From NCBI RefSeq assembly GCF_020379485.1, contig NC_063445.1, positions 56,755,422 to 56,819,421 of the forward strand: 64,000 bases of DNA, in the 5' to 3' direction. Position numbers and translations under genes: made by a program. This DNA is from Brassica napus (Eukaryota; Streptophyta; Magnoliopsida; Brassicales; Brassicaceae). Positions 23,033-35,783 of this stretch are shown one piece after another. The notes beneath the pieces are model-generated. The model searched no databases, had not been told where the DNA came from, and was given only the letters and a program-made list of their open reading frames with translations. Numbering within the stretch: position 1 is the stretch's first letter; the number at the start of each line of letters is the position of its first letter.

Positions 23033-25403
23033 TCAAGATCCCATAAGCCCTTTGAACCGAGCGTACGACATTATGAATACTAACGAGAACACACAAATTG
23101 CCCCCGTCACGATACAAACCTGCAACAACAAAACCGGTTTGGGTTAACCCTGAGAAATACTTTCTTGTATATCAAGCAAATGGAGATTTGGTTATACATA
23201 CCCATTTGAACATGTATCCATGGTTATCATTCCACGTGTATGGAATGTTCATCCCGAAAATTCCAGCGACAAGAGAGTAAAATGCTGAGCAAACGGTTCC
23301 AGAACCTAACACCACCTCCAACTGCATGATTTTTTTGAAGATGATCGAGAAGAGAAACTCAGGAGGATGAAAGAAAGAAACACTTTTCAACATTCACTTA
23401 CCTGAATCAGCTCATTACGACGATTGTCCATCTGTAAAACCAAAAACCAATGATTATAGCCTTTAGACTATGATATTATGATTATAAAGATTTCAAAAAA
23501 CATATAATAAAAATGGTTACCTGAATGCTAATGTAATCATCCGTGTCTTGGACATACTCACGTAGCTGCAACGCATCAAAGAAACTGGGAGTTAGAAGAA
23601 CAATTTTTAGAAAAAAAATCTGTGGAATTTATGACAAGAAAAGAAGTAGCAAGAAGATAACTGTTGTTAATTTGTTCAAAGTGCTGTCGATTTGCATGAA
23701 GTATGCCTGTAAAAGATATCCAAATATATGTTTTTAGACTTCACTTGTGAAAAATAGATAAGATTAAAAAAAAACATTTGTGCAGTAAGAACCAACCTCG
23801 AGCAACATTTCAAGTTGTTCAACATCATTTTCATCCTCACGAACTGTGGCTACACTAGCTCTTGAAATCTTAGAGCCTATTGTTGGGGAAGTAAGATAGA
23901 AATTTGGACTACTAGCCATTGAGCAAGCACAAGAGAGTTTCCTTGAAAGGTAAAGATCGGCCATATCATCGTCATCATCCAGCAAATGTACAAGCTCATC
24001 TCTTACCTACATAAGGCGGTGAAGCTTCTTAGTTATTTCTTTCTATTACAAACTTTATGAGATTAACACTGCCTCACCTTTTGAACTCGAGCTGTCAATC
24101 GAGTCGTGGCACTCTTCAACTTCCTAACTCTATCCAAGTTACCGCTACTAATCTACAAGATTAATGTCAAACCGGAGTTTAAAACTGTGGATCAGTGGTG
24201 ATACTAAACGTTGAGGTACCTACCTTTGAGGTAAGCTCATCCAAAGCAGGATAAGCAGTTGTTTCTAACTCTGTTGTCCTTGCAGCTAAGAAGCTACATA
24301 TTGCTTCCAAGAAAACTTCCAGTGCACGGAATTCAAATGGGGATTCTATAATGCAACAAGCAGACATTTCAATTAATAAACAAAAAAAGAAAGAAAGAAA
24401 GATTATGTGGAGATAGTACCATCTTCTTCACCAGCATCAGCGTCATTATGGGCAGCTGAGCTCTCTTTCCCATCTCCTTGACCATGGTGTGCTTGGTTTC
24501 CAACAGGTAAGCGTCTTTCAAGCTCCTTCACAATGGGGATAACATTTTCATGTGATGGATCCCGAAGCAAAACCTGTAATAAATCAAGTTATTAATACAA
24601 GATGATATAAGGTTTATTATCTTCATTGATAATCATCGATGAAGAGACACATGAAAGGAAAAAAAAATTATTCATGGAATGCTAAACCCTAATCCTCTAA
24701 GCATTCCATCGATAAAAATATGGTGAAACTGTGAATCTTCAACCTAGTAACATATCCAAGGATCTGAGATTTTGATGTCCCTTAACAACATTCAGTAAGA
24801 ATTTTAATACAAAAAATTTTCTTTTCATAATTTAGGAACATGTCTATCTATATAATTTCCAAAATTTTGGAGAGACAAGACTATTGTTTCACTAGGTTGT
24901 GTCCGAATCCAACCATGTATCCAACTTCTGCCAAGCTCCGTGACTGCTCAAGGTCCAACATGAACCCTAGATACTCCAAAACCCAAGAAATATAAGCGAC
25001 TGTGAAAAAAGGAAACAAAAAGTAAACTAACCTCATCGGAAGTGATGATCGCCTTGGTATGCTGCAACATCCCACCACACACATACACAAACACAAACAC
25101 AAAAACAAAGTAAAACAAAATATAATAACACTCTGAAATAACAACAACAAAAGGAACAATCCTCACCTCTAAATTGAGCACAATGGCTCTCTCTCGGCCA
25201 AGAATAGTGGAAGGGTAAGACAGATTCGGGTCAATAATCCGGAGATCACGAGCGTGGATCTGAACACGGTGCATGACAGCATACTTGTCGACATCAAGCG
25301 CCTTAGTCTCTCCCGTCCCGTTTATAAGCACCCAGTTCCACGACGGCTGAGACGCCTTCTTCTTGTCCCCAGCCGCAACCACGTACCCGTTGATATGCGC
25401 CAT
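23033..25403 (-). CDS. MRS2-2: Magnesium transporter MRS2-2 / MGT9 (CorA family)
   Basis: Ten exons on the minus strand: 25403-25167, 25061-25032, 24573-24420, 24345-24224, 24152-24078, 24006-23797, 23706-23662, 23565-23521, 23431-23402 + 23321-23202 (separate exons), and 23119-23033, giving 384 aa with consistent phases and GT-AG junctions. The start is [16 protein letters not shown]. The cytosolic domain carries the family line [18 protein letters not shown] and the long helix [10 protein letters not shown]. The diagnostic Gly-Met-Asn motif ([11 protein letters not shown], about residues 339-341) sits at the end of the first membrane helix; the second helix is [20 protein letters not shown]. 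CorA/MRS2 proteins form pentameric Mg2+ channels. By order it matches At5g64560. All key residues are present. Confidence 0.95.
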
Positions 25404-26537
25404 GTCTACAAAACAGAGAGTCCCACCTTTTTGCTCAAGTGTTCATGCGAAGTCGACGGAGGAAACAATACGGTTATGTATTCAGCAAAAAAAATGAATC
25501 TCCGAAATCTCTGCTCCTTTTCATTTAATAGATTTTGCAAATCTTTCATACTTATCTTTTTTTACATACGTTTTGTATGTTTGTTGGAGAGTTTTAAGAG
25601 AGTTTCAGACAACAACAAAAAGGAAACGTGGTTGTTCCGTCAAGATTTTCAAAACAAACCGGAGATAACCGAAGTAAACCGGTGATGTTGCTCCAGGATT
25701 TCTGGTAGGTTTATGCCTCTCCGGCGATTAAGCCGTACCTAACCAAAATTACCGGATCTTTTGGGTAAAATAAAGATAATCTCATAATATAAAAAGATAA
25801 TTATCCGGGACTAGCAAAAGATTTTAACAATTTGCTAGTGCCAGATAATTGTCCATCTTTCATAAAACAGTTTGTAATTTGTGATCAATAAAATCATTTA
25901 GATAGCAAAAAGAGAGTTTTTTTTAACAATTAACTGATTCAAAACTATATTTTTTAAAACTAAACAAATATATTTTGAAAACAAAATTACTTGCAGTTAG
26001 CCGAAGATCCAATCTAGATAAACACAAATCTGATAAAATTAAATAATAATTTAAATATCTGAATAATCGGTTCTACAAAAGAATAAATATTTTGAAATGT
26101 AATTAAATTTTTAAATATGTATTAAATATGATATCTGAAATTATTTGAACTGATTTGATTTTAAATAAGTATTTAGATGATTTTGGCTGAATTGTGAAAA
26201 TTAATATGAGTTTAATTACAACAGTATAATTTTATATGTTAATTAGAAAACTCTACAAATTTTTTTAAAAAATCATAATAAAATCTATTAAATATTTTTA
26301 TTAACAGTACGTTTAAGTAACAAAAAATTTCCCAAATTTAACTTTGAATAGTTGAGAGCTTACTACTTTTTTCAAGTTAAATAAATCCTCCGTATTTAAC
26401 CAAAACAAAATGAAATGTAAGTGATTCACAATTCCCTTTTATTCATCTTTCTCTCAATTGCATAACCTTAATCAATAAGCATATTTATAGTTTTTTTTCT
26501 TTTAAATTATTTAAAAAAAATTTAGAATCCTTAGAAA
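25404..26537. other. Intergenic region between MRS2-2 and XYL4
   Basis: Holds the MRS2-2 promoter/5' UTR at the left and the XYL4 3' end at the right. Strongly AT-rich between 25860 and 26520. No gene seen. Confidence 0.6.
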
Positions 26538-29500
26538 TCAGATTCTAATGCTCAAAGAATGTTTCAAGTCTCCCACATGAAGAAGATGCTGACCCAAACC
26601 AATCTTCCTCTTCCCCACTTCATCAACAACGCTAAGATCTTTACACACATCAACCTTAAACTTAACCACAGCTTCTTCCCTCTTCCCCAAACTAATCTTC
26701 TCAAACCCCAAAAGATGCTTCCTCGGCGACCCGTGAACCGCCGGCGGCGTCGTGAACAAAAACACCGTGTGGATCCCTTCTCTATCTCCGCCGTTCCGTA
26801 CCTTAACATGAACCTCAAACGCCGTTCCGACAGCGTTCTTCTCGCAGTGCGGTCCTAACGCGTCCAGCGACTGACATTCCGATGATCGGCAAACGTGATT
26901 CTCTTCGAGACGGAGAGGGACGGCGCGTGGAGGAGCTTTGACTAAGCTGTGGCTGAACTTGGTGTAGCTGAGCCCGTCTCCGAAGGCGTAAACCGTTTCT
27001 CCGGTGTAGAACCGGTACGTCCGACCCGGATACCCGTTTGATGTATCGGGTCTCATGTTCATGTTCGTCATCGGTACTTTCTCCACGTAGGATTGTGGAT
27101 ACCACGTCATCGGTAATCTTCCACCTATAAAAAAAATTCTCACCGGTCAACTCCGGTTTAAGCTAACAACTTAAAATTACTAAAACAGAATTCACCGGAT
27201 ATCTCCGGTTTAAGCTAACGAACTTTCAAATACAAAAACAAAGTCTTACTTGGATTATAACGGCCAAAGATGACGTCAGCGATGGCTATGCCGCCAGCTT
27301 CTCCTGGATAACCAACCCATAAGATTCCGACGATCTTTGCGTCGTTCTTGGCGAAGGTAACGTCGAAACCTCCACCGGACATGATAACTAGCAAGACAGG
27401 TCCTTTAGCTGCTTTAGCCACTTGGGTCACTAGGTCTTGTTGTTTCCCAGGAAGGTTCAGATCGACTCTATCGCGGCTCTCTGCCTCTATAGACTGATCA
27501 GCACCTATAACGAGCACCGTCGCGTCAGCATCTGCTGCTAGCTTCGTGGCGGCATCTACATCCGCCACCGCGCAAGCTACATTGGGGCAGCCTGGCAGAT
27601 ACGTGGTGGACACCGTTCCGGCTAATCCCTGGAGCGGTGTTGTGTATTTGCAGGGCGTGCCTTCGTAGTTTCCGATCATTGTTTTAGTGACATTCGCGTT
27701 CGGTCCAATCACGGCTAGTGTTTTGATCGTTGTAGGAGAAAGCGGTAAGGAACCAGTGTTTTTTAGTAGGACAATGCCTTGTCTCGCTGCTTCTGCGGCT
27801 AGCTCTTGGTTCGCAGGCGTGCAAACGTCTTTAGGACCGAGCCCGCCGTAGATTTGCTTCTTCGGATCGCCATCGAAGAATCCTAACCGCATAAGGGTCA
27901 AGAAGTTGTTCGAAATCGCTTTGTCGATAGCTGTCACGTTGACCAAACCCGCCTTAACCGCGGCCTCTGTGTGCTGACCCAGGAACGAACCACAGTTCAA
28001 GTCCAAACCTGCGTTGATAGAAATAGCTGCAGCTTCCTCTGGAGTCTTGGTATAGTGCTGGTTCTTATACAACACATCTACTGAATCACAATCCGAGACA
28101 ATGTACCTAATTAAAATGAAAAACTCAGTAATCAGAACCCAACCTTTTTCAAATTTGACGTGAAAATAGTCTAAACCCACTGATAATTATTACCCGTTTA
28201 ACTTCCATTCCCCACGGATAACACCAGAGAGGAGGTCAGGATCAGCGCATGTTGGTATACCGTTAACTTTATTGTAAGAACACATAACACTCGCCACATT
28301 CCCATCAAGCACACAGCTCTTGAACGGTGGTTGAAATGTATCATCCATATCTTGCTGATTCACCTACTCCAACAAAAACACACGCAAAAACAGTTAGTAC
28401 ACGCACTTAAAATGTCTTTGACCAACCAATATCAAACCCACGTCTCTGCATTTTAATGAAACAGAACATGAACCAAATTAAATGACCTAAAAAAGCTAGT
28501 ACTAAACCGACCACACCTAACATATTGAGCTACAAGTGACCTGGTCCGAATTTAGTACAATTGAACAACCGCACCGAAAACAATATACTGAAATAGATCT
28601 GGTTACAAAACTTCATATCAGATCATCCAAATACCATAATAACTGAACTATAAAGCATCCAAATTTTCAACCAAAATTAAACACACTATAAATGTGACAA
28701 AACAACTAACACAAGACACTGAAAATGTAACGTCATTAGAATAACGGGTTTGAGTCTTTACCACGGCGTTGAAAGTGTAACGTTCTACGCCTTTCCAATT
28801 ATCAACGTCGTAAGCGGTGTAGTGTTTGCAGCAGGCAGCGACTTTGAGGCGGTTAGCATCGCCACCGTCAGTTTCTTGAAGACCCTTAACGTATCCTGAA
28901 GCATACTTGCTAGAAAGCAATGGATCTTCTCCTGGAGTCTCTTGTCCTCTTCCCCATCTTGGATCTCGGAATATATTAACATTCGGTGACCAGTACGTTA
29001 GTCCGGCTAATCCAACATTGTACATTGCCCTCGCTTCCGTTGAGACAACCTTAACAAATGTGTAATAAACAATGTCATCCCAAAGAGTGTGAAAACGAAC
29101 GTATTGAAAAGTGTTTACTTGTACCGTACGAAAGATAAAAACGAGAGGCCCAGTTGCATTAAAAACTAAGATATTTACATTATCCAAAAAGATTAACAAA
29201 AGCAAAAGATGAACAAAATAAAGAAAGAAGAAATTAAAAAAAATACTATAAGATAACACTAGATCATTTTTTATTCTAAAAATAGCACACATGAAAAAAA
29301 TTCAAAATAGGATTACTTCAAAAATAAAAATAGGGTCTGGTTTTATTATTTTAAAATATAGTTAGGGTAAAGATCTATGATTTGAATTAATTTACATTTT
29401 AATTAGTGTTGTTTTTTCATAATGATTTTTATGTTATTTAAAGGATTTGTCCTAAAAATGGTTGAAAGTGGGGAAAATATATTTACCTTGCCAATGGCTT

Positions 29501-29921
29501 GAAACAGAGATACGTTGAAAGAAGCGGCGGTGAGTATGACCTGCGGGAAACTCGTAGCGCCGGGAACTTGGCCGGAAAAATGCGTGCCGGGTCCGATGTA
29601 AGAAACGCCGTGAAGTGCTTCCGACCACCATTCATACGTCGGAATCCCAAGCCGTGTCACGCCGCTAGCTTTATTCACTAAGAACCCGATCTTTTCTTGC
29701 AACGTGAGCCTCCCGACAAGATCAGCGACTCTGGCTTCGATCTTCAAAGCGGCGTTGCAGAATCCATAGGAGGAGAGAGATGAGTTTCCGGCGACGTCGC
29801 AGGCAAAAACCGGCGTGGACTGAGCGTATGATGAAGCTGAAAAACAGAGGAAGACAAGAAACACAGATAGAACAGAGGACGGTGCTCTGTTTCTCCTTGT
29901 TAGTGGAGAAGAAGAGCCCAT
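26538..29921 (-). CDS. XYL4: Beta-D-xylosidase 4 (glycoside hydrolase family 3)
   Basis: CDS is complement(join(26538..27124,27250..28106,28194..28363,28762..29049,29487..29921)), 778 aa (Arabidopsis XYL4 about 784). Residues 1-33 form a secretion signal (hydrophobic [17 protein letters not shown]). GH3 N-terminal domain: [32 protein letters not shown], and the nucleophile in VSDCDSV (Asp303). The C-terminal GH3 domain has [19 protein letters not shown] and [11 protein letters not shown] fibronectin-III-like end runs from about residue 660. The enzyme removes xylose (and often arabinose) from xylan and arabinan in the cell wall and is prominent in tissues with secondary walls. Splice phases close without stops. 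It is the Arabidopsis At5g64570 counterpart by order. Confidence 0.96.
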
Positions 29922-29974
29922 TGTGTTTTGTTTCTACTCTTGGGATTATATTTTGTGTTTTGGTTTAGTGATAC

Positions 29975-29982
29975 TATTTATA
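29975..29982 (-). promoter_or_regulatory. Probable TATA box of XYL4
   Basis: The minus strand reads TATAAATA 54-61 bases upstream of the ATG at 29921, which would put the start about 25-30 bases further on and give a short leader. Confidence 0.6.
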
Positions 29983-30572
29983 AACTAACAAGCTAGTACG
30001 CTCATTGAAGAATATGTGATCTTTATAAATAATTGAGGATTATATTATTACTCTTTTATAATTTGAATATTGTATTCCACTTATTATACTTGAGAACATG
30101 AGGTTATGTGAAAAAACGATACCGTACTCGAGGAAATAAACAATGATACCATACGGTGTATAATGTGGATAGTGTTAGGATATATATCTTTGTTCTTCCA
30201 TCTTTAAAAAACTTGTTTTACTTAATAATTTTAATAGTTTTCTATAAAATTATAGATGAACAAAAGAAGAAAAGAAAAGCATGCGAGTGGCCTTTAGCTT
30301 TTAACTTTTTTTTTTAATATATATACATGAGTGTAGATAGAATATTCAACGTATAAATTGCTTTTTTCTCCTCTGTTTCAACGTATAAAATTAACTTTTT
30401 AGGTATAAATTAAATTTACGTATATATTCTTTTGAGTATACAATGTTTCAGGCGACCCCATATCAACTTTTGATTTATGCTTTTTCAAAACCACGAAAGA
30501 TTTGGTTTTTAGTCAGTGTATTCTTCAGGTCCAAAAGCATAATGGGTATTTATAAGGAAGGGGACAATATTA
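29983..30572. other. XYL4 upstream DNA
   Basis: AT-rich, no gene; contains the proximal XYL4 promoter. Confidence 0.5.
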
Positions 30573-31364
30573 CGAGAAATTCTTGGGTTCACCTCCTTAA
30601 TAGTGTTTGAGTATTTAATATTTGATATCTTTTAAAAAAGGAAACAAAATTAAATTTCCAAATAAGATTATATTTTTAAAATAAAACAATAAAAATACAT
30701 AAAATAGTTACAAAAAAAAAAAAAATATTGATAAACTTTTAGCAAAATACTAAATACTATACCCTAAATCCTAAACTCCAAACCCTAAATTATAAACCTT
30801 AAAGCATTAGAAAATTTTAAACCCTAAATCATACATTAAAAACTAAATCTTAATAACACTAAACCCTAAACCCTAATCACTAAACCCTAAACCCTTGGAT
30901 AAACCCTGAACCCTTGGATAAATCATAAACTCTAAATCAAAAATATTTAAAATTAAACCCTAGAGTTTATGATTTATCCAAAGGTTCAGAGTTTACCCAA
31001 GAGTTTAGGGTTTACCCAAGGGTTTAGGGTTTAGTGATTAGAATTTAGGATTTAGTGTTAATAAAATTTAGTTTTTAATGTATAATTTAGGGTTTAAGAT
31101 TTTCCAACGGTTTAGAGTTTATCCAAAGTTTAAGGTTTAATGTTTAGGGTTTAAGATTTAGGGTATACGGTTTAGTATTTTGCTGAAGATTTAAAAATAT
31201 TAATTAATTTATTTTTTTAAGTATTTTTATGTATTTTTATTATTTTATTTTAAAAATATAATCTAATTTGGATATTCAATTTTATTTCTTTTTTTAAAAG
31301 ATATCAAATATCAAATACTCAAACAGTATTGGTTGGTGAACCTAGAGGTTCCCAAGAATTTCTC
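30573..31364. mobile_element. Foldback MITE with telomere-like inner repeats
   Basis: The two ends are inverted copies: the left starts CGAGAAATTCTTGGG and runs on to GTTTGAGTATTTAATATTTGATATC; the right is its near-complement, ending at CCCAAGAATTTCTC. Similarity continues inward so that almost all of the 790 bp can fold into one hairpin. The inner arms contain many degenerate CCCTAAA units, then TTTAGGG units in mirror order. The flanks show CAATATTA on both sides (30565-30572 and 31365-31372), an 8-bp duplication (9 bp with one mismatch). There is no coding capacity. Confidence 0.85.
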
Positions 31365-32015
31365 CAATATTATTTGTTAACTGGTGAGTTGGTTGTGTTT
31401 GGTTTATACTGATATATAACATTTGCAAAATACTTTTGTGACTTCTTTAGCTCAAATTCGATTTTACGACTATATATTAATTATTTAAAAATTATTTACA
31501 TGCTGTCATTTTTTTTAAACACTTGCATGCTGTCATATATTAACTAATTAATGGTTTTACGGTGGAAAAAGAATATAATTTTCTGAAAGGATGAGAAAAA
31601 GAAATGTGGGAAAGGAATCAGAGATCCCAATAAGCGAGAGTGTTTGGTAGTGACCCGTGATGGCGTCGTATTATTTATCAAATGGTAGATTTTGTCAAGC
31701 TTCAAACTGCAAGTTGCCTTCTTTGTCTCGAGTCCGTGAATCTTAATGGTTTCCACAGTTGTTTTTACATACGTGACAGGCTGCCCACTTCAAGGTTCTC
31801 TCTTGCGCGTGACTCACTAGCATTATATCATTTCACTAGATGATAACCTGGACCCTGTGCGGGATGAATTTATGAAAACAATATATTTTGTGATTATAAA
31901 CATTAAGTGTTTTATTATACATTTTTTTCATTTTAATAATAGTTAAAAATATGTACATATTGAGTAATGACCACTTACCGGTACCTTATATGGGATCAAC
32001 GTTGTATATATAAAT

Positions 32016-32058
<43 letters not shown>

Positions 32059-32787
32059 TTCTTTTTTTTGACATCAATGAATTTATATATTATTACTTAT
32101 TTTGCGTTCTTTTACATATTATGTAACAACAAATATTAAATATATATTAAATAATTGAGAAATCGTTAACTATCAAATATATAATTAAATTGGGGTAAAC
32201 ACATAAATCAAATAAATTATTATTGTATATTTACTATTATACTATGGTAAATAAATCTAAACAATTACATTTATCTATTTTGTAGAATCACACTGTATAA
32301 TATAATCAACACATGTCATGAAGAGAAAGAAGACATGTCCTATAACATATGTATAACTGGAAGAACGCATCTCTGCAATGACAAAAATTGATTTGATAAT
32401 TTTAATACATGAAAAGATAATGAAACTGCAAAATACTTATTTAAAAACAATGTTTAGGTGGTAAGTTGCTGGAGGATAAGATAAAGAAACAGAGCTGTCG
32501 TGAAGAAGGAAAAAACAGAGCAAGTAAGGTAGACCAAAGCACACTGAAAATTCAAGCCAAGTTATTAGTGAGTTCAGACAGCAAACATCTTATCTGAAAA
32601 CAACCCCGTTAGTTCAGCCAAAGCATAAAAGCTTCATCTTTACAAACACACCATATAAGACGGTCAAAGAGTCTTCCTTTTGCCTTGATGAGAGAAGAGC
32701 ATATTAGCGTTTGTATAGAGTTGATACATATGATGTCTAGAGCTTTAAGTGTTTTGATATCGTCACAATTCAATTCAATAATATATT
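31365..32787. other. Gene-free AT-rich stretch with a TA microsatellite
   Basis: No gene recognised. A (TA)n run occupies 32020-32055. Confidence 0.5.
32020..32055. repeat. (TA)n microsatellite
   Basis: An uninterrupted TA run of about 36 bp followed by a T run. Confidence 0.95.
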
Positions 32788-33277
32788 GTACACGGCACAA
32801 ACCTTGGATCCCCGCAGCATCCGCAAGCTCCTACAGATTCACAAACAGGAAGCCCTTTTAACATCTCTCCTAATTTACCTCCATCATTGAGCTTCTTGAT
32901 CTCCTCCATGCCACCAACGTGGACTCCTCTTATCAACACCTGAGGCAAACAAACAGGTTTCTCTTCGCCTAGTGCAATCTGAACTATTTCATGTATTTGG
33001 AGTCCATTGAGATGTCACGCTCCTCTACCGCAACCTGATACCCTCTCAACACCGTCCTTACGCAGCAGCAATCCTCATAAGTCTTTCGGATTCCACTGAG
33101 GCTAGTGAAGTACAGTACTACCTTGTTCTTGTCGTCCTCTGTTTCATAAATGTTAGGTTTCTCTTCCTCTTCCAAAGACTTAGAAATCAAACGTACGGAT
33201 TCTGGTAAACTGGTTGGTTTCGTGGCTTTGCTTAGTTGTTTTGAAGACAATGCTCTCTTGCCTAAAGAGAGTTTCAA
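32788..33277 (-). pseudogene. Glutaredoxin-like pseudogene (CC-type, GRX-C4-like Cys-rich family)
   Basis: The minus-strand frame reads VVLYFTSLSGIRKTYEDCCC, then VRTVLRGYQVAVEERDISMD, matching the glutaredoxin domain of the plant family that has the EDC motif in place of a CPYC site and a Cys-rich tail. After KYMK there is a stop; the domain resumes in another frame (IVQIALGEE, VCLPQVLIRGVHVGGMEEI, LKGLPVCE, then GDPRFVPCT). It then stops abruptly at AT-rich DNA, so the C-terminal zinc-knuckle-like tail is missing. The frameshift and truncation make it non-functional as read. A diverged 5' extension to about 33390 may belong to it. Confidence 0.82.
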
Positions 33278-34156
33278 ATTTACTCTTGGATTGTCACAGC
33301 CTTACTCTTTTGCATGCGGAGAGAATAACAGCTATTATTTCCGTACCTATAACACGAAGTTCAGCGTTCTGCCTTCAGCCTGAGTCCTCTCCTCTATCAA
33401 CCCATATCATTATCAATCGCAGCTCGTGAGTACTGGAAACATGCTTCACGCCATCATGAACTCACGAGCTTCTTGTCTCAGAATAAAAAGAAGCGCGTGA
33501 GTACTGGAAACTCAATCACCAAGCTCGCCTTCTTGTCTTAGCCGGTGTATATATTGTCTCATACCAACACGATCGTCTCTATGATTATATCTAGATTTTT
33601 AAGACAACAAAGAAAGTGACCAAATTCTTATCGTCTCTACGTCGAGAAGAAAACAAAGAAAGTTACGTTGAAAAGAAAGTCAAGTTGGAAAATATCGTCG
33701 AAAAGAAAGTGACCAGATTATTAAGGAATGTAATGGTTGCATTAAATTCATATTGTTGGCTTCCGTGTGTTCTCTGCACGACACGTATGTGAATACTCAA
33801 ATAAAGGCTTCTCATGATGCCACGTCAATGCTACCAATTGACATTTAAGGAAACCCTTAAAAATGCTTCTCCTTTAATATACAGGGGATATACATCAAAA
33901 TTAATTTATAAAGCCGTTTATATAATTTCCAAAAATAAATAAATAAAGCCGTTTATATATTTTCGTAAATTATGATTAAAGAGATAGCTTGGTAATATTT
34001 CCAAAACATCCCAACTAAATCTAACTAGCTAAGAAGTTGTTTTTTGATTCGTAACGTAACATATGATAAAGACAAATGTTTCAATTTTGTAGATAAAGAA
34101 ATAAAAACAAGCATCACCTGGATTTAACTTTACGTATTATATATAAATATGAGTAT
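33278..34156. other. Non-coding stretch with a local duplication
   Basis: A phrase CGTGAGTACTGGAAAC occurs twice (about 33424 and 33496) with nearby TTCTTGTCT copies, a roughly 72-bp imperfect tandem duplication. No gene seen. Confidence 0.5.
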
Positions 34157-34944
34157 TAGGCATGGGCGTTCGGGTTCGGATCGGTGTTTCGAATTTTCGG
34201 GTTTTCAGGTGGAGAGGTGCAGAACGCGTTTGGGTTATTTAATACTTCGGATCGGGTTCAGATTATTTCGGGTATAACCGAACTGTGTAACAAATAATAA
34301 AAAAAATTCTATATATTATTGATTTGACCACGTGAGACCATAAACAATACTGCTGAAGTTAAAAGATTGAACAACTTAGTATAAGATTTATGATCTTTCT
34401 GATTTGTTATTACGTTGAGGAACACGAGCCTGTATTATTTTTATTCTTGTAATTTCTATTTGTATTATTTTGAATAGAAAATGGTAAAGAATCCATCTAT
34501 TCATAAATCAAAATCAAAGAGACATCATAATCAAACAGACATCAAACCTGGATAATCATTAATGTTTGAGCTCATGCCTGTGTAAAGAGCAAAGAGAAAA
34601 CAAATCGCAAATCCTACTTGTAATCAAACATAAATCAAAATCGCAAAGTATAGTGATTCATACATGTAATCGGTCATAAAATAAGTTTAAATATGTACTG
34701 AATATATACGCTGAAAAAAGAAAAGACATAAAGATGAATGGGAATGGAAGATGTAAGTTTAGGGTTAGTAATATTCGGGTACTTCGGATAATTGGTTCGG
34801 GTATCGGATATAACCAATCGGATATGGGTATCCGGACTGGTTGAATCCTAAATATGTTCGGGTTTTTTGAACTTCGGTTCGGTTTTCGGTTCGGGTTTTT
34901 CGGGTCGGTTCGGATTCGGGTTCGGGTTAATATGCCCATGCCTA
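34157..34944. mobile_element. Non-autonomous hAT-type element (8-bp TSD ATGAGTAT)
   Basis: Terminal inverted repeats TAGGCATGGGC...GCCCATGCCTA are flanked by perfect 8-bp duplications ATGAGTAT (34149-34156, 34945-34952), the hAT signature. Both arms are rich in TTCGGGT-type phrases (left arm) and their complements (right arm), while the middle is AT-rich. There is no transposase. Short reading frames here (Arg/Pro-rich on the minus strand) are by-products of the repeats. Confidence 0.88.
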
Positions 34945-35225
34945 ATGAGTATTATGGATGAGCAATGGTATTGTCATTTGAGTAATAAGATATATACCGA
35001 GTTTCTGTAAACGCGTTTCTTGTCATTGGCAACATTCACCAAAATATAGTCTATTAAAAATAGCTCTACTCTCCAACGAAAAAGAAGCAAAATTTTAAAA
35101 TATTAGTGATTTTATTTAAATTTTGCAAGATATCTATCAACTATATAGGCCATTGAACCACATCAACACCCAATGCATGTGTTTGGAACAAAATGTTGAA
35201 GGTTGCAAATATATACTGTCACATG

Positions 35226-35775
35226 TAGGCCTGTGACTTATTATCCGAGATCCGGATTCGATCCGAGATCCGCTCCGGATCCGCTCCGAAAATAGGATAT
35301 CCGGGGTGCCCGGATCCGAATCCGGATAGTAAAATCTTGGATTCGTGCAAACCGAATCCGGATCCGGATATCTTAATTTTTAGGTCCGGATATCCGGATC
35401 CGGATCCGTATTTTTAAAATACATTAAATTTTTAAATTTTATTAATATTTATATTTGATATATTAATATTTATACATGAATTAATCTTATAATATTATAT
35501 TTTAGTTTTTTTACAATATTATAAACATATATAAATATATTTATAAATATTTAATTTATGTATTATATTAAAAAAATTAGTATTTTTTGTTAAAAAAATT
35601 ATTTTTAATTATTTTGACGGATCCGGATATCCGCGGATAATAGAATATCGAGACGGATATCCGAAACCCGGATATCCGGAAACCACGAATCCGGATCCGG
35701 ATATTTAATCCACGGATCCGGATCCGGATCCGGATACCCTAAATTTCCCGGATATCCGGATCCGTCCCAGGGCTA
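35226..35775. mobile_element. Non-autonomous hAT-type element (8-bp TSD GTCACATG)
   Basis: Imperfect terminal inverted repeats (TAGGCCTG... and ...CAGGGCTA) are flanked by identical 8-bp duplications GTCACATG (35218-35225, 35776-35783). The arms are packed with ATCCGGATCCGGAT-type palindromic units around an AT core. Same architecture as the element at 34157 but different sequence; no coding capacity. Confidence 0.86.
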
Positions 35776-35783
35776 GTCACATG

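Noticed and set aside
30740..31190. Interstitial telomere array
   Set aside because: The CCCTAAA units are degenerate, spaced irregularly and mirrored in the two arms of a foldback element, so they belong to the MITE.
34658..34939. Arg/Pro-rich minus-strand protein
   Set aside because: It arises from the TTCGGGT-type repeats of the hAT element arm; no domain, no start context.
35226..35775. CRISPR-like regular repeats
   Set aside because: The repeats are short palindromes without spacers inside a plant hAT element.
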